A DNA stretch of 64,000 nt from Mesorhizobium sp. ZC-5 (lineage in GTDB: Bacteria > Pseudomonadota > Alphaproteobacteria > Rhizobiales > Rhizobiaceae). The DNA lies in assembly GCF_025753855.1 (NCBI RefSeq), contig NZ_JAOWPT010000002.1:682001-746000 (forward strand), given 5' to 3'. Within the stretch, counting starts at the first letter, position 1; every line of letters begins with the position of its first letter. The position numbers and the translations under genes were made by a program. The notes beneath the pieces were generated by a model, which did not search any database, was not told the origin of the DNA, and was given only the letters and a program-made list of their open reading frames with translations. Shown here in pieces: positions 30,474-40,077 of this stretch.

Positions 30474-33017
30474 CTATTTGACGCGCGGTTTTGCCCGGCT
30501 GGTCGCCTCGGCCAAGGCAGGGTCTTCGGGCCAGACATGTTTCGGGTAGCGCCCGCGCATGTCGGACCGCACGTCGGCCCACGAGCCGCGCCAGAACCCG
30601 GGCAGGTCGCGCGTCGTCTGGATCGGCCGATGCGCCGGCGACAAAAGTTCGAGCGTCAGCGGCACGGTGCCGTTGACGATCGCGGGATGGCTGGTCAGTC
30701 CGAACAGTTCCTGCACGCGGATCGCCAGCACCGGCCATTCGCCGTCGTAGCGGATCGGCACGTGGCTGCCCGACGGCGCGTCGAAATGGGTGGGCGCCAG
30801 CTGGCCGATCCGGCGCTGCAGGTCATGCGGCACAAGCGACATCAGCGCGGCGTGCAGGGCGCCGGCATCGATCCGTGCGAAGCTGGCTTCACCGGAGAGG
30901 AACGGCAGCAGCCAGTTGTCCAGGCTGGCGACCAGCGCATCGTCGGAGACATCCGGCCATGGCGCGCCGAGGCCGCGATGCAGCCAGGACAGGCGCCGGC
31001 GCAGCGTTTCCGTGTCCTTGCTCCAGGGCAGCAGGGAAAGGCCGTGCTGGCGAAGGGCGTCGAGAATGGCGCGGTCCACCTCCGGACCTTTCGGTGCCGG
31101 CAGCATGCGCTCGGACAGGACGATGGTGCCGAGCCGCACGGTTTCGCGCACGCGCACGGCACGCTTCTCCGCGTCGAAGGCGGTTTCGGTGCGGCGTTCG
31201 AGATGGGCCGCGAGCGCGGTGCGGATTTCCTCCTCGCCGACCATGGCGGCGGAAGCGATGCGCGCGTTCTGCGCCTTGCCTTGCAGGTCGGCGACGACGA
31301 GGAACGCAGCGCCCGCCAGCGGATCGGCGGCGTCGACCGTCGCGCCGCGACCATTGGCGAGAACGAAGCGCCCGCGCTCGCCGCGCGCCTTGGCGACGCG
31401 GTCGGGGAAGGCGTGGAGGAGGAGGGCGCCGGCACCTTCACCCTCCCCCTTGAGGGGAGGGTCGATCCGCGCAGCGGAGCGGGGTGGGGGTTCTAGATTA
31501 CCCCCACCCGCGCCTTCGGCACGACCTCCCCTCAAGGGGGAGGTGGCCTGACGCGCCAATCTCTCCGCCAACTGCCGCGCCGCCACCGCACGCGGAGCCC
31601 TTTCGGCGCGAAACCGCATCAGCCGTCGCTCGAGGTCGGCGCTGTCGCCGCCCAGACCGCGCTCGGTCAGAAGCACCGCCAGCATCGCGGCGTCGGCGGC
31701 GTGGCCGGATTTGGCCGCCTCGGCGACCATGTGGGCAAGGCGAACGGGCAAAGCGAGCTTGCGCATCGCCGCGCCCGTTTCGGTCAGCCGTCCGTCCGCG
31801 CCGACGGCGCCGAGTTCGATGAGGAGCGATCTTGCCTCGGCAAGCGCGGCGGCCGGCGGCGGGTCGAGGAAGGCGAGCGCGGACGGATCGGCGACGCCGA
31901 AGGCGGCGCAATCGAGCACGAGGCCGGAAAGGTCGGCCTCCAGGATTTCCGGCGGGGTGAAGGCGGGTAGTGCGGCGGTCTGTTCCGCGCGCCACAACCT
32001 TATCGCAACGCCCGGCTGCGTGCGCCCGGCGCGGCCGGCGCGCTGTTCGGCGGAGGCGCGCGACACGCGCACGGTTTCGAGGCGGGTGAGGCCCGTCGCC
32101 GGCTCGTATTTCGGCAGCCGCGACAGGCCGGAATCGATGACGACGCGCACGCCGTCGATGGTGATCGAGGTCTCGGCGATCGAGGTGGCCAGCACCACCT
32201 TGCGTCGCCCGGCCGGCGCCGGCCTGATCGCCGCATCCTGTGCCTTGCCGTCCAGCATGCCGTAGAGCCGCACGACATCGGTGTCCGCGCCGATCCGACC
32301 CTCGAGCCGCTCGGCGGTGCGCTCGATCTCGCGCTGGCCGGGCAGGAAGGCGAGCACGCTGCCGGTTTCATCGGCCAGCACATCGCGGATAGCTTTTGCC
32401 ATGGCGTCTTCGATCGGCGTGCCGGCGGCGCGCTCGGCATAACGCAGCTCGACCGGGAAGCTGCGGCCCTCGCTTTCGATGACGGGTGCCGCACCAAGCA
32501 GCCTTGCCACGCGGGCGCCGTCGAGCGTCGCCGACATCACGAGCAAGCGGAGATCGGGCCGCAGCGCGCTTTGCACGTCGAGCGCCAACGCCAGCCCGAA
32601 ATCGCCGTCGAGCGACCGTTCGTGGAACTCGTCGAAAATGACCGCCGAGACGCCGGCGAGTTCGGGATCGTCGAGGATCATGCGGGCCAGGACGCCTTCG
32701 GTGACGACCATGATGCGGGTCTTGGCCGAGACGCGGTTTTCCATGCGCATGGCGTAGCCGACGGTGCCGCCCGGCTCCTCGCCGAGCAGCGAAGCCATGC
32801 GGCGGGCGGCGGCACGGGCCGCCAGGCGGCGCGGCTCCAGAAGGACGATGCGGCCGCTGCCGAGCCATGCCGCGTCGAGCAGCGCCAGCGGCACCAGCGT
32901 CGTCTTGCCGGCGCCGGGCGGCGCCACCAGCACGGCGCTGCTGTTGCTTTCCAACGCGCTGGCGAGCGCCGGCAGGACGGCAGTGACCGGGAGTTCGGGC
33001 AGGTCGGCCATTGTCAT
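30474..33017 (-). CDS. hrpB: ATP-dependent helicase HrpB with a repeat-derived insert
   Basis: An 847-residue DEAH-box-like helicase: Walker A APPGAGKTT (32-40), DEFH (129-132), SAT motif, and QRAGRAGR. Native HrpB is a little over 800 residues; here about 38 residues (489-527) come from a palindromic repeat at 31438-31553 read in frame (TSPLRGGRAEGAGGGN...). They lie in the linker just before the C-terminal HrpB domain (LLLHAFPDRVAKARGERGRF). The frame stays open, so the gene is probably functional. The start overlaps the end of the ABC ATPase gene by 4 bp. Confidence 0.92.
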   Translation of the reverse strand: MTMADLPELPVTAVLPALASALESNSSAVLVAPPGAGKTTLVPLALLDAAWLGSGRIVLLEPRRLAARAAARRMASLLGEEPGGTVGYAMRMENRVSAKTRIMVVTEGVLARMILDDPELAGVSAVIFDEFHERSLDGDFGLALALDVQSALRPDLRLLVMSATLDGARVARLLGAAPVIESEGRSFPVELRYAERAAGTPIEDAMAKAIRDVLADETGSVLAFLPGQREIERTAERLEGRIGADTDVVRLYGMLDGKAQDAAIRPAPAGRRKVVLATSIAETSITIDGVRVVIDSGLSRLPKYEPATGLTRLETVRVSRASAEQRAGRAGRTQPGVAIRLWRAEQTAALPAFTPPEILEADLSGLVLDCAAFGVADPSALAFLDPPPAAALAEARSLLIELGAVGADGRLTETGAAMRKLALPVRLAHMVAEAAKSGHAADAAMLAVLLTERGLGGDSADLERRLMRFRAERAPRAVAARQLAERLARQATSPLRGGRAEGAGGGNLEPPPRSAARIDPPLKGEGEGAGALLLHAFPDRVAKARGERGRFVLANGRGATVDAADPLAGAAFLVVADLQGKAQNARIASAAMVGEEEIRTALAAHLERRTETAFDAEKRAVRVRETVRLGTIVLSERMLPAPKGPEVDRAILDALRQHGLSLLPWSKDTETLRRRLSWLHRGLGAPWPDVSDDALVASLDNWLLPFLSGEASFARIDAGALHAALMSLVPHDLQRRIGQLAPTHFDAPSGSHVPIRYDGEWPVLAIRVQELFGLTSHPAIVNGTVPLTLELLSPAHRPIQTTRDLPGFWRGSWADVRSDMRGRYPKHVWPEDPALAEATSRAKPRVK
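31438..31553. repeat. Paired palindromic repeat, family A copy 2, inside hrpB
   Basis: Arms CCTCCCCCTTGAGGGGAGG (31442-31460) and CCTCCCCTCAAGGGGGAGG (31526-31544), with the GGTGGGGG/CCCCCACC sub-arms between them, form a paired element wholly inside the hrpB frame. Its length keeps the frame open. Confidence 0.88.
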
Positions 33018-33655
33018 TCGCCGATCCGGATCACCGGCCCAAGCGCTGCCTCGGCGTCCGCCTCGTCATGGGTGACGAGGATGACCGGCAGGCCGGCCTC
33101 GCGCGCCCTAACGAAGACCAGTTCGCGCATCTGCCGGCGCAGATCCTGGTCGAGCTTCGAGAACGGTTCGTCGAGCAGCAGCGCGCGCGGCGCCGAGAGC
33201 AGCACGCGGGCCAGTGCGACGCGGGCCTTCTGGCCGCCCGACAGCGTATCCGGGTCGCGGTTGCCCATACCGTCGAGGCCGACGCCGGCGAGGGCTGCAT
33301 CGGCCCGCGCCAGACGGGCTGCCTTGCCTTTCACATGCGACGGGATCGCGAAGACGAGGTTGCCGGCTACCGACATGTGCGGAAAGAGCAGCGGGTCCTG
33401 GAACAGGATGCCGGCATGGCGCTCCTCGGCCGGCAGCACGGTGAGATCGACGCCGTCGGCCAGAACCCTGCCGCTTGCCTGGAATGCCGGGTCGAGGAAG
33501 CCGCCAATATAGGCGAGCAGGGTCGACTTGCCGGAGCCCGAAGGCCCCATGACGGTGAGCACGCCGCCGGGCAGGACATGATGCGTCAGCGCCAGCAGGA
33601 CGCGGCCGTTCAGCGCGATCGACACGGTGTCGAGGAAAAGGCCCTTGTCCGTCAT
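33014..33655 (-). CDS. ABC transporter ATP-binding protein (YnjD-like)
   Basis: A 213-residue ATPase: Walker A GPSGSGKST (37-45), signature LSGGQKARVALARVL, Walker B ALLLDEPFSKLD and switch His in VTHD. Short length and sequence style match YnjD of the YnjBCD importer. It is third in the ynjB-ynjC-ynjD order on this strand, 17 bp after the permease gene. Confidence 0.9.
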   Translation of the reverse strand: MTDKGLFLDTVSIALNGRVLLALTHHVLPGGVLTVMGPSGSGKSTLLAYIGGFLDPAFQASGRVLADGVDLTVLPAEERHAGILFQDPLLFPHMSVAGNLVFAIPSHVKGKAARLARADAALAGVGLDGMGNRDPDTLSGGQKARVALARVLLSAPRALLLDEPFSKLDQDLRRQMRELVFVRAREAGLPVILVTHDEADAEAALGPVIRIGE

Positions 33656-33671
33656 TCTTTCCGTTGGCTGC

Positions 33672-35351
33672 TCAGGCGTGCATGGCGCGGCGATGCCGGA
33701 ATATCAGCGCGGGCAAGAGCGTGGCAACCAGAAAGCCGAGGGCCGGCAGCAGCATCTGCAGGAAGGCGTAGACGCCGATGACCCGCCGGTTGCCGCCCGA
33801 AGCCAGCGCCACCGCGTCGGTGGTGATGGTGTCGAGCCGCCCGGCGCCGATCAGCACCGTCGGCAGGTACAGCCCGACCGAAACCGCGAAGCCGACGGCG
33901 GCGGCGGTGAGGACTGCCCGCATCAACATCGGCAGGCGGACGCCAAGGAGCGTTGTCCAGCGACGTTTACCAAGGCCCGCGGCGATCGCCTCATAACGCC
34001 GGTCGTAGGCGCGCCAGGGATCGGACAGCGACAGGAAGACATAGGGCATGACGAAGATCAGATGCACGAAGACCAGCGCCGGCAGGCTGGCGATGGTGCC
34101 GGTCAAGACGAAAAGCAGCTGCAGGCCGAACAGGAACGCGACCTGCGGCACGATCAGCGGCAGGTATATGAACAGCAGCGCCCAGCGCCTGCCCGTGCGG
34201 CCGGTCTCGTTCTCGCGCATCAAGCAAAGCGTCGAGAGCAGCACCGCGAGCAATGTTGCAATCCCGGCGACGATGAATGTCGTGACGAGCGGTTCGCCGA
34301 TGCGCGGCGCGGTTTTCATCCAGGTCTTCGCGCTCAGCGTTTCGGGCAAGACATCGGGAAACGGCCACAGGCCGGCGAACGACCACAGGCAGAGCGTCGC
34401 CAGGCCGGCGAAGATGATCGCGGCGGCGAGCAGCATCGCGGTGAGCCCGATACGGCGCAGCCATGCATCGCGGCGCCATCGCCAGCCGGCGCCGCAGGCA
34501 CGGTCCCGGATCGCGGCGCCGAGGCGCTCGAAGCCGATCCAGATCAGCAGGGCGGCGGCGGTGACGGCAAGCTGCAGGACCGCGCCGGCCGAGGCGAAGA
34601 AGCGCATCGACAGGTCCGGATCCTGCATCCATTGGGTCAGCCGCACCGCAAGCGGGGCGGGCGCGGTCGGCCCGAGGATCGCGGCGACGTCGACCACCGA
34701 TGTGGCAAAGGCGATGACGGCGAAGACCGCCAGCCGGATCTGCCGGTAGACCAGCGGCCACGAGCCGAACAGGAAGCCGGCTATTTTTCCGTAGCCCAGC
34801 GAGGTTGTCAGCGCGCGGGTGCGGGTCGCATCGACCTGAGGAAGGGCGGCGAGTGTGATCAGCAGCAGGAACGGGATTTCCTTGACGATCAGTCCGGCCA
34901 TCATCGAGAAGCCCATGGGATCGTTGACGATCAACAGGTCCGGCGGGCGCTGCCAGCCGGTGAGTCCGGGCGAGATCAGCCGCGCAATCATGCCCGACGG
35001 CGCGATCAGGAAGGCAAGGCCGAACGCCGCTGCCGCATGCGGCACCGAAAGCAGCGGCGAGATGAGGTGCTGGACGCGGGCGAATATGCGCGTGCCCGAC
35101 CAGCCGGCAACGAACAGGATGACGACAATGAGGGCCACGGCCGTCGTCACCAGCCCTGAAGCGAGGCTGATGATCGATGACATCCAGATGCCTGGTTCGG
35201 CGAAGAGTTGCCGCGTCGGCGCGAGCGTGAATTCGGCGCCGCCGAGCGCCGGCAGATAGCCGAAGGCGGGCAGCATGGTGCCCGCCAGGCCGAGCAGGAT
35301 GGGACCGGCTAGAAGCGCCATCGCCAGCGGCGGGCCGAGGCGGGTCAGCAT
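33672..35351 (-). CDS. ABC transporter permease, duplicated inner-membrane domain (YnjC-like)
   Basis: A 559-residue permease with about 12 hydrophobic helices, built as two fused binding-protein-dependent permease halves (about 1-270 and 290-559). Each half has an EAA-like loop, as in YnjC and in Fe(III) and thiamine permeases. It forms the channel for the adjacent ATPase and binding protein. A repeat element separates it from the binding-protein gene. Confidence 0.9.
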   Translation of the reverse strand: MLTRLGPPLAMALLAGPILLGLAGTMLPAFGYLPALGGAEFTLAPTRQLFAEPGIWMSSIISLASGLVTTAVALIVVILFVAGWSGTRIFARVQHLISPLLSVPHAAAAFGLAFLIAPSGMIARLISPGLTGWQRPPDLLIVNDPMGFSMMAGLIVKEIPFLLLITLAALPQVDATRTRALTTSLGYGKIAGFLFGSWPLVYRQIRLAVFAVIAFATSVVDVAAILGPTAPAPLAVRLTQWMQDPDLSMRFFASAGAVLQLAVTAAALLIWIGFERLGAAIRDRACGAGWRWRRDAWLRRIGLTAMLLAAAIIFAGLATLCLWSFAGLWPFPDVLPETLSAKTWMKTAPRIGEPLVTTFIVAGIATLLAVLLSTLCLMRENETGRTGRRWALLFIYLPLIVPQVAFLFGLQLLFVLTGTIASLPALVFVHLIFVMPYVFLSLSDPWRAYDRRYEAIAAGLGKRRWTTLLGVRLPMLMRAVLTAAAVGFAVSVGLYLPTVLIGAGRLDTITTDAVALASGGNRRVIGVYAFLQMLLPALGFLVATLLPALIFRHRRAMHA

Positions 35352-35382
35352 GGCGAACTTTGAGAGGCCTGCGCTCTATGTT

Positions 35383-35540
35383 GCCCCCCTCTGTCCTGCC
35401 GGACATCTCCCCCACAAGGGGGGAGATTGGCCTTCACGGAGAGTGGCGGCCAGTCGTCGACGCCGCAGGATAAGCGGCTGCGCTTGCGAAAGCTGATCTC
35501 CCCCCTTGTGGGGGAGATGTCCGGCAGGACAGAGGGGGGC
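35383..35540. repeat. Paired palindromic repeat, family D
   Basis: GCCCCCCTCTGTCCTGCCGG through ACATCTCCCCCACAAGG (35383-35427) is mirrored by the complementary sequence at about 35498-35540, with about 70 bases between. It is the longest and best-matched arm pair in the window and lies inside the ynjB-ynjC transcription unit. Confidence 0.88.
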
Positions 35541-35575
35541 GCGAAAGAGCTCATGCTTCCAAAGTTATGGGCAAT

Positions 35576-36796
35576 CTAGTTCGCCGCCCCATAGCGCCGT
35601 TTCCACTCTGTATCCAGCCGCTCCATCCAGCTTGGATGCGGCTCGTCGATGGCTGGGCCGAGTTCGTCGGGTTTCAACGTGGCGATGCCGAGGTCGAGTG
35701 CGTCGAAGCGCGCGCGGTCGGCCGCGTCGAGCCTGGAGACGGCAAGCACGGTCGGATCGCCCCAGACCTTGGGGTCCTGCTTGCGTGCCTGCGCTTCCGG
35801 CGAGAGCAGGAAGTCCGCGGCGACAAGCGCGCCTGCCTTGGCCGCTGCGTTGTAGGGAATGGCGACGAAATGCGTGTTGGCGAGCGTGCCCGCCGGGAAG
35901 GTGAACGAACGCACCGTGTCCGGCAGTTCGCCGTTCGCGATGGCGCTCGAAGCCTCCGACGGGTTGAAGGCGAAGATGATGTCGACCTCGCCGTCGGCGA
36001 GAAGCTGCTTCATCGCCGGATAGTTCTGCGGAAACGCCTTGCCGCCGCGCCACAGCAGCGGGTTGAGTTCATCAAGATAGGCGAACAGCGGCGCCGCGAC
36101 CTGTTCGAACGAGGCTTCGTCCACCGGTTTCTGCAGCACTGAACGATCGGCGACCAGTTCTGAAAGCACCTGCTTCAGGAAGGATGAGCCGACGAAGTCC
36201 GGCGGCTGCGGATAGGAAAAGCGGCCGGGGTTTTTCTTGGCCCATTCGAGCAGATCCCCAGCGGATTTCGGCAGGTCCGCGGCATTTGTCCTGGCCGAAT
36301 CGTGAAAAAAGACCAGCTTGGCCATGCCCCATGGGCTTTCGAGACCCTCGACCGGAACCGTGAAGTCGGTGCGGATTGTCGGCTTTTCGTCGGCGTCGAC
36401 AAACTTCCAGTTTGGCAGCTTTTCGGCCCAGCCCGGCGACAGCAGCAGGTTCTCCCGCTTCATGGAGGAGAAATTCTCGCCATTGATCCAGATCAGGTCG
36501 ACGGTGCCGCCGTCGTTCCGGCCGGCCGCCTTTTCGGCGACGACCTTGGCGACCGCGTTGGCGGTGTCGTCCAGCTTCACATGAACGAGCTTGACGCCGT
36601 AGCGCTTTTGCAGTTCGCCGCCGGCCCATTCGAGGTAGGAATTGATGTTCTCGGCGCCGCCCCAAGCGTTGAAATAGACGGTTTCGCCCCTGGCTTGCCT
36701 GAGCACTTCATCCCATTTCGCCGGATCGGGATCGGCAGCGAGTGCATGAAACGCAGATGCCACCAGCGCCACTGCGCCGAGTAAAAATTTCCGCAA
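35576..36796 (-). CDS. ABC transporter substrate-binding protein (YnjB-like)
   Basis: From the TTG at 36796 the product has 406 residues and begins with a classical signal peptide (RKFLLGAVALVASAFHALAADP). I chose this start because GGGAGG lies 5 bases upstream and the signal peptide begins there; an upstream frame adds 21 unlikely residues. The body has the YnjB pattern: TVYFNAWGG, INSYLEWAGGELQKRYGV, VDLIWINGENF, GLESPWGMAK. The substrate of YnjBCD systems is not established. Confidence 0.9.
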   Translation of the reverse strand: MRKFLLGAVALVASAFHALAADPDPAKWDEVLRQARGETVYFNAWGGAENINSYLEWAGGELQKRYGVKLVHVKLDDTANAVAKVVAEKAAGRNDGGTVDLIWINGENFSSMKRENLLLSPGWAEKLPNWKFVDADEKPTIRTDFTVPVEGLESPWGMAKLVFFHDSARTNAADLPKSAGDLLEWAKKNPGRFSYPQPPDFVGSSFLKQVLSELVADRSVLQKPVDEASFEQVAAPLFAYLDELNPLLWRGGKAFPQNYPAMKQLLADGEVDIIFAFNPSEASSAIANGELPDTVRSFTFPAGTLANTHFVAIPYNAAAKAGALVAADFLLSPEAQARKQDPKVWGDPTVLAVSRLDAADRARFDALDLGIATLKPDELGPAIDEPHPSWMERLDTEWKRRYGAAN

Positions 36797-36807
36797 TGAA
36801 GCCTCCC

Positions 36808-36832
36808 ATCCGGCTTTTGGTGAGAGCCGGAT
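36808..36832 (-). promoter_or_regulatory. Leader hairpin directly before the ynjB-like ribosome binding site
   Basis: ATCCGGCT and AGCCGGAT make a perfect 8-bp stem with a 9-base loop, ending next to the GGGAGG of the binding-protein gene. It could affect translation or protect the mRNA end. It does not resemble a known riboswitch. Confidence 0.4.
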
Positions 36833-36910
36833 TGAGCATGGCGGGCGAAAGCCGGTCAATGCACACTGCGGAGCCGGCGGTCACTTCGGTGTGACTTCGG
36901 GTCGGGGGGA

Positions 36911-38023
36911 TCAGCCGACTTCGACCCAGCGGCCTTCCTCGAACGAGCGCGCCATCGCGGCGACGGTGCGTTCGATCAGGATGCCGTCCTCGAAGGTGAC
37001 GGCGACGGCGTTTTCGCCGCGCATCTTACCGATCAACTGGCGGCATTCGATGATCTTCAAATCGTTGAAACCGAGCGAATGGCCGGCTGCCGGAACGAAG
37101 CGGTCGTAGGGCTTGTGGTGCGGCGCGGTCAGCACCGTGCGAAAACCCTGTTCGGTGGCGCGGTCCGAGGTGACGTAGAGTTGCAACTCGTTCATCCGCT
37201 CCTGGTCGTAGAGGATCGCGCCCTTCGAGCCGACGATCTGCACGGCGATGCGGCCCTTGCGGCCCCAGGCGGTGCGGCTGAGCGCGATATGGCCCGACGC
37301 GCCGTTTTCCAGCCGCATCAGGATGGTGGCGATGTCGTAGACCTCAACATCGCGTTCGCCGCCATCGCTCCGGCGGGTCGGGTAGGGTTTCGCCATGTCG
37401 CACATGACACGGGCAACGCCGCCGAACAAAGTGCGGATCAGCGACAGGGGGTGCACGCCGAAATCGTCGATGGCGCCCCAGCCGTTCACCGCCTCGTGGC
37501 GCTGCTGGAAGGGTGCACCCGGATCGGCCATGAAGTCCTCGTCCATCTCGATGCGGACGTGGTTGACGGCGCCGATGGCATCTTCGTCGAGCAGTTTCCT
37601 GATGTGGCGGATCGCCGGGTTCTGGATGTAGTTGTAGCCGAGCACCGCGACCTTGCCGGAGCGGCGCTGCGCGGCGAGCATCGCTTCGGCCTCGTCGAGC
37701 CTCGGCGCCATCGGCTTCTCGCACCAGACATGCTTGCCGGCGTCGAGCGCGGCGATCGCCATCTCGGCGTGAAACTTGTTGGGCGTGGTGATGGAGACGA
37801 CGTCGACCTGCGGGTCGGCGATCACCTTGCGCCAGTCGCCCGACGATCTGGCGAAACCGAACTCGACGGCCTTCAGGCTCGCGAGTTCGTCGTCGGTTTC
37901 GCCGAGATGGACCAGGCGGATCGCCGGCACGTCGCCGAAGACCGGTTTGACGGCGCTCCAGGCAATCGCATGCGCCTTGCCCATGAAGCCGGTGCCGATA
38001 AGCCCGACGCCGATCGTTTCCAT
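36911..38023 (-). CDS. Gfo/Idh/MocA-family oxidoreductase
   Basis: A 370-residue NAD(P)-dependent dehydrogenase: Rossmann start IGVGLIGTGFMGKAHA (4-19), the EKP motif in CEKPM near 99-103 with the catalytic Lys, and a DDFGVHPLSLIRTLFGG segment holding the active-site Asp/His. Such enzymes oxidise sugars or inositols. It lies downstream of the sugar ABC importer but beyond that operon's terminator, so it may have its own promoter. A role in inositol-isomer or sugar oxidation is only suggested by position. Confidence 0.88.
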   Translation of the reverse strand: METIGVGLIGTGFMGKAHAIAWSAVKPVFGDVPAIRLVHLGETDDELASLKAVEFGFARSSGDWRKVIADPQVDVVSITTPNKFHAEMAIAALDAGKHVWCEKPMAPRLDEAEAMLAAQRRSGKVAVLGYNYIQNPAIRHIRKLLDEDAIGAVNHVRIEMDEDFMADPGAPFQQRHEAVNGWGAIDDFGVHPLSLIRTLFGGVARVMCDMAKPYPTRRSDGGERDVEVYDIATILMRLENGASGHIALSRTAWGRKGRIAVQIVGSKGAILYDQERMNELQLYVTSDRATEQGFRTVLTAPHHKPYDRFVPAAGHSLGFNDLKIIECRQLIGKMRGENAVAVTFEDGILIERTVAAMARSFEEGRWVEVG

Positions 38024-38044
38024 GCCATGCGTCCTTCGCGAAGA

Positions 38045-38085
38045 GAAAAGGAACGGCCAGAGCCCGGCACGGCTCCGGCCGTTCC
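38045..38085 (-). terminator. Rho-independent terminator of the sugar ABC operon
   Basis: GGAACGGCC (38050-38058) pairs with GGCCGTTCC (38077-38085), with a further inner GAGCC/GGCTC pairing. On the minus strand it is followed by TTTTCTCTT. It lies 16 bp after the binding-protein stop. Confidence 0.85.
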
Positions 38086-38100
38086 TGGAAAGCTTACGCC

Positions 38101-39003
38101 TTATTTGTACTGTTCGGCGTTGCTCTTATCGACCAGCACGGTGCCGGTATCGATGACCGGTTCGATGGTCTTGCCGGCCTTCAGGTCGACCAGCGCCTGG
38201 ATACCGAAGCCGCCCATGTTCTTCGGCGCCTGCGCGACCGTTGCGGTCATCTCGCCGGCCAGGACCGAGGCTGCTGCGTCGGGGTTGGCGTCGAAGCCGA
38301 CGACCATGACGTCGGCCAGCTTGCCGGCCGACTTCAGGGCTTCGACCGCACCGAGCGCCATGTTGTCGTTGGAGGCGAACACGGCCTTGATGTTCGGGTT
38401 GCCGGTGATGATGTTTTCCATCGCCGCCTGGCCCTTGGCGCGGTCCCATTCGCCGGTCTGCTCGGCGACCACCTTCAGGCCGCAGGCTTCAAGCCCGGCC
38501 TTGGAGCCGGTGGCGCGGGCCTGGCCGGTCGACTGCGTGATGATGCCCTGCAGGATGGCGACTTCCGAGCCTTTCTCGATCTTGCCGCAGATGTAGTCGG
38601 CGGCAAGCTTGGCGCCGGCCGCGTTGTCGGTGCCGATGAAGGTGATGCCTTCATTAGTGCCCTTTGTGTCGACGAACACGACCGGGATGTTCTTGGCCTT
38701 GGCGGCGTCGACGACGGGCGCGAGCGCGTTCGGATCGGTCGGGGCGAGCGCGATGCCGTCGAGGCCCTGGGCGATCATGTCCTCGATCTGGGCGATCTGC
38801 GCGGCGACGTCGGATTCGGCCGGCGGCGACATCACCATCACCTCGACGCCGAGTTCCTTGCCCTTTTCCATGGCGCCGGCTTCCACCGCCGCCCAGAATG
38901 GGTTGCCGGCGCCCGGACCCTTCATGTCGACCAGGAACTTGTCGGCGAGCGCGCTGCCAGTCATCAGCGCGAGTGCGGTGCTGACCAAAATCAATCTTTT
39001 CAT
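38101..39003 (-). CDS. Sugar/inositol ABC transporter substrate-binding protein
   Basis: A 300-residue periplasmic protein of the RbsB (peripla_BP_4) type: signal peptide to about residue 20 (LALMTGSALA), then FLVDMKGPGAGNPFWAAVEAGAMEKGKELGVEV and the typical IAQIEDMIAQGLDGIALAPTDPNALAPVVDAA. The ATG at 39003 follows GGGAGGAA. It is the last gene of a three-gene ATPase-permease-binding protein operon divergent from the iolR-like regulator, so inositol is the likely ligand by context; ribose- or fructose-type sugars cannot be excluded. Confidence 0.9.
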   Translation of the reverse strand: MKRLILVSTALALMTGSALADKFLVDMKGPGAGNPFWAAVEAGAMEKGKELGVEVMVMSPPAESDVAAQIAQIEDMIAQGLDGIALAPTDPNALAPVVDAAKAKNIPVVFVDTKGTNEGITFIGTDNAAGAKLAADYICGKIEKGSEVAILQGIITQSTGQARATGSKAGLEACGLKVVAEQTGEWDRAKGQAAMENIITGNPNIKAVFASNDNMALGAVEALKSAGKLADVMVVGFDANPDAAASVLAGEMTATVAQAPKNMGGFGIQALVDLKAGKTIEPVIDTGTVLVDKSNAEQYK

Positions 39004-39087
39004 GGGTTCCTCCCGTGGAACTGTACTCGTCTCCGGTGAAGGGATCGTGCCCGGCGCGGAGACGGCGCCGGACACAACTTAAGCGAA

Positions 39088-40074
39088 CTAGCTCCGGACC
39101 GCCGCGCGGCGGCGGATGACGTCGATGTAGACAGCCAGGATGATGACCAGGCCGATCAGGATCTGCTGCCAGAACGGACTGATGTTGTTGAGGTTGAGGC
39201 CGTTGCGCATCAGCCCCATGATCAAGACGCCGGCCAGCACGCCGAGGATGGTGCCGCGGCCGCCGAAGAACGAGGCGCCGCCGATGATCACCGCCGCGAT
39301 GGCGTCGAGTTCGGCGTTCTGTCCGGCCAGCGGAAAGCCCGAATCGGTGCGGCCGGCGAGCAGCAGGCCGGCCAGCCCGGCGAAGAAGCCGCTGATCGCG
39401 TAGACGTAGACCAGCACGCGGTCGACATTGATGCCGGAGACGCGGGCGGCGTGCGGGTTGCCGCCGATGGCGAAGATGTGGCGGCCGAGCGAGGTACGGT
39501 TGAGGAAGAACCACAGGCCGATGGCGCAGACGACGACGACGAACAGGCTGGCCGGCAGGCCGGTCGGCGGCGGAAAGATGCCGAAATCGTAGTTGGCCTG
39601 GCCGAGATAGCGGACCTGCGGGCCGAGGCCGGAAACCGGCGCGCCGTTGGTGATCAGGCTGGACAGGCCGCGCGCGATGTTCAGCGTGCCGAGCGTCATG
39701 ATGAAGGGATGCGGCAGCCGAAGGATGGTGAGGCCGAAGCCGTTGACCAGTCCGCAGGCGATGCCGACCAGCGGTCCGATCAGGATGACGATCGGCCACG
39801 GCACGCCGGCCTTGGCGGCGACCGCCAGGCACATCATGGCAAGCGCCATCACCGAGCCGACGGAGAGGTCGATGCCAGCGGTCACGATGACCACGAACAT
39901 GCCGAGCGCCAGCAGCGCCAGCGAGGCGTTCTGCTTGATGATGTTGGTGAGGTTGGCGAGCGACAGGAATACGTCCGGCCGCGAAATGTACAGCAGCACC
40001 ATCATCACGACGACGATGATGACGATGCCGTAATGCTCGAGGAAACTGGCGAGCTTCGGGTTGTTGCGGATCAT
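39088..40074 (-). CDS. Sugar/inositol ABC transporter permease (RbsC type)
   Basis: A 328-residue membrane protein with about nine helices and the RbsC-family motifs VTAGIDLSVGSVMALAMM and AIGGNPHAARVSGINVDRVL, followed by IGGASFFGGRGTILGVLAGVLIMG. It starts 3 bp after the ATPase stop. It should form a homodimeric channel with the adjacent ATPase and binding protein. Confidence 0.92.
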   Translation of the reverse strand: MIRNNPKLASFLEHYGIVIIVVVMMVLLYISRPDVFLSLANLTNIIKQNASLALLALGMFVVIVTAGIDLSVGSVMALAMMCLAVAAKAGVPWPIVILIGPLVGIACGLVNGFGLTILRLPHPFIMTLGTLNIARGLSSLITNGAPVSGLGPQVRYLGQANYDFGIFPPPTGLPASLFVVVVCAIGLWFFLNRTSLGRHIFAIGGNPHAARVSGINVDRVLVYVYAISGFFAGLAGLLLAGRTDSGFPLAGQNAELDAIAAVIIGGASFFGGRGTILGVLAGVLIMGLMRNGLNLNNISPFWQQILIGLVIILAVYIDVIRRRAAVRS

Positions 40075-40077
40075 CGT

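Noticed and set aside
36797-36840. Thiamine (TPP) riboswitch before the YnjB-like gene
   Set aside because: The family is sometimes linked with thiamine importers, but only one hairpin is present and the conserved TPP core (CUGAGA on the right strand and its partner helix) is missing.
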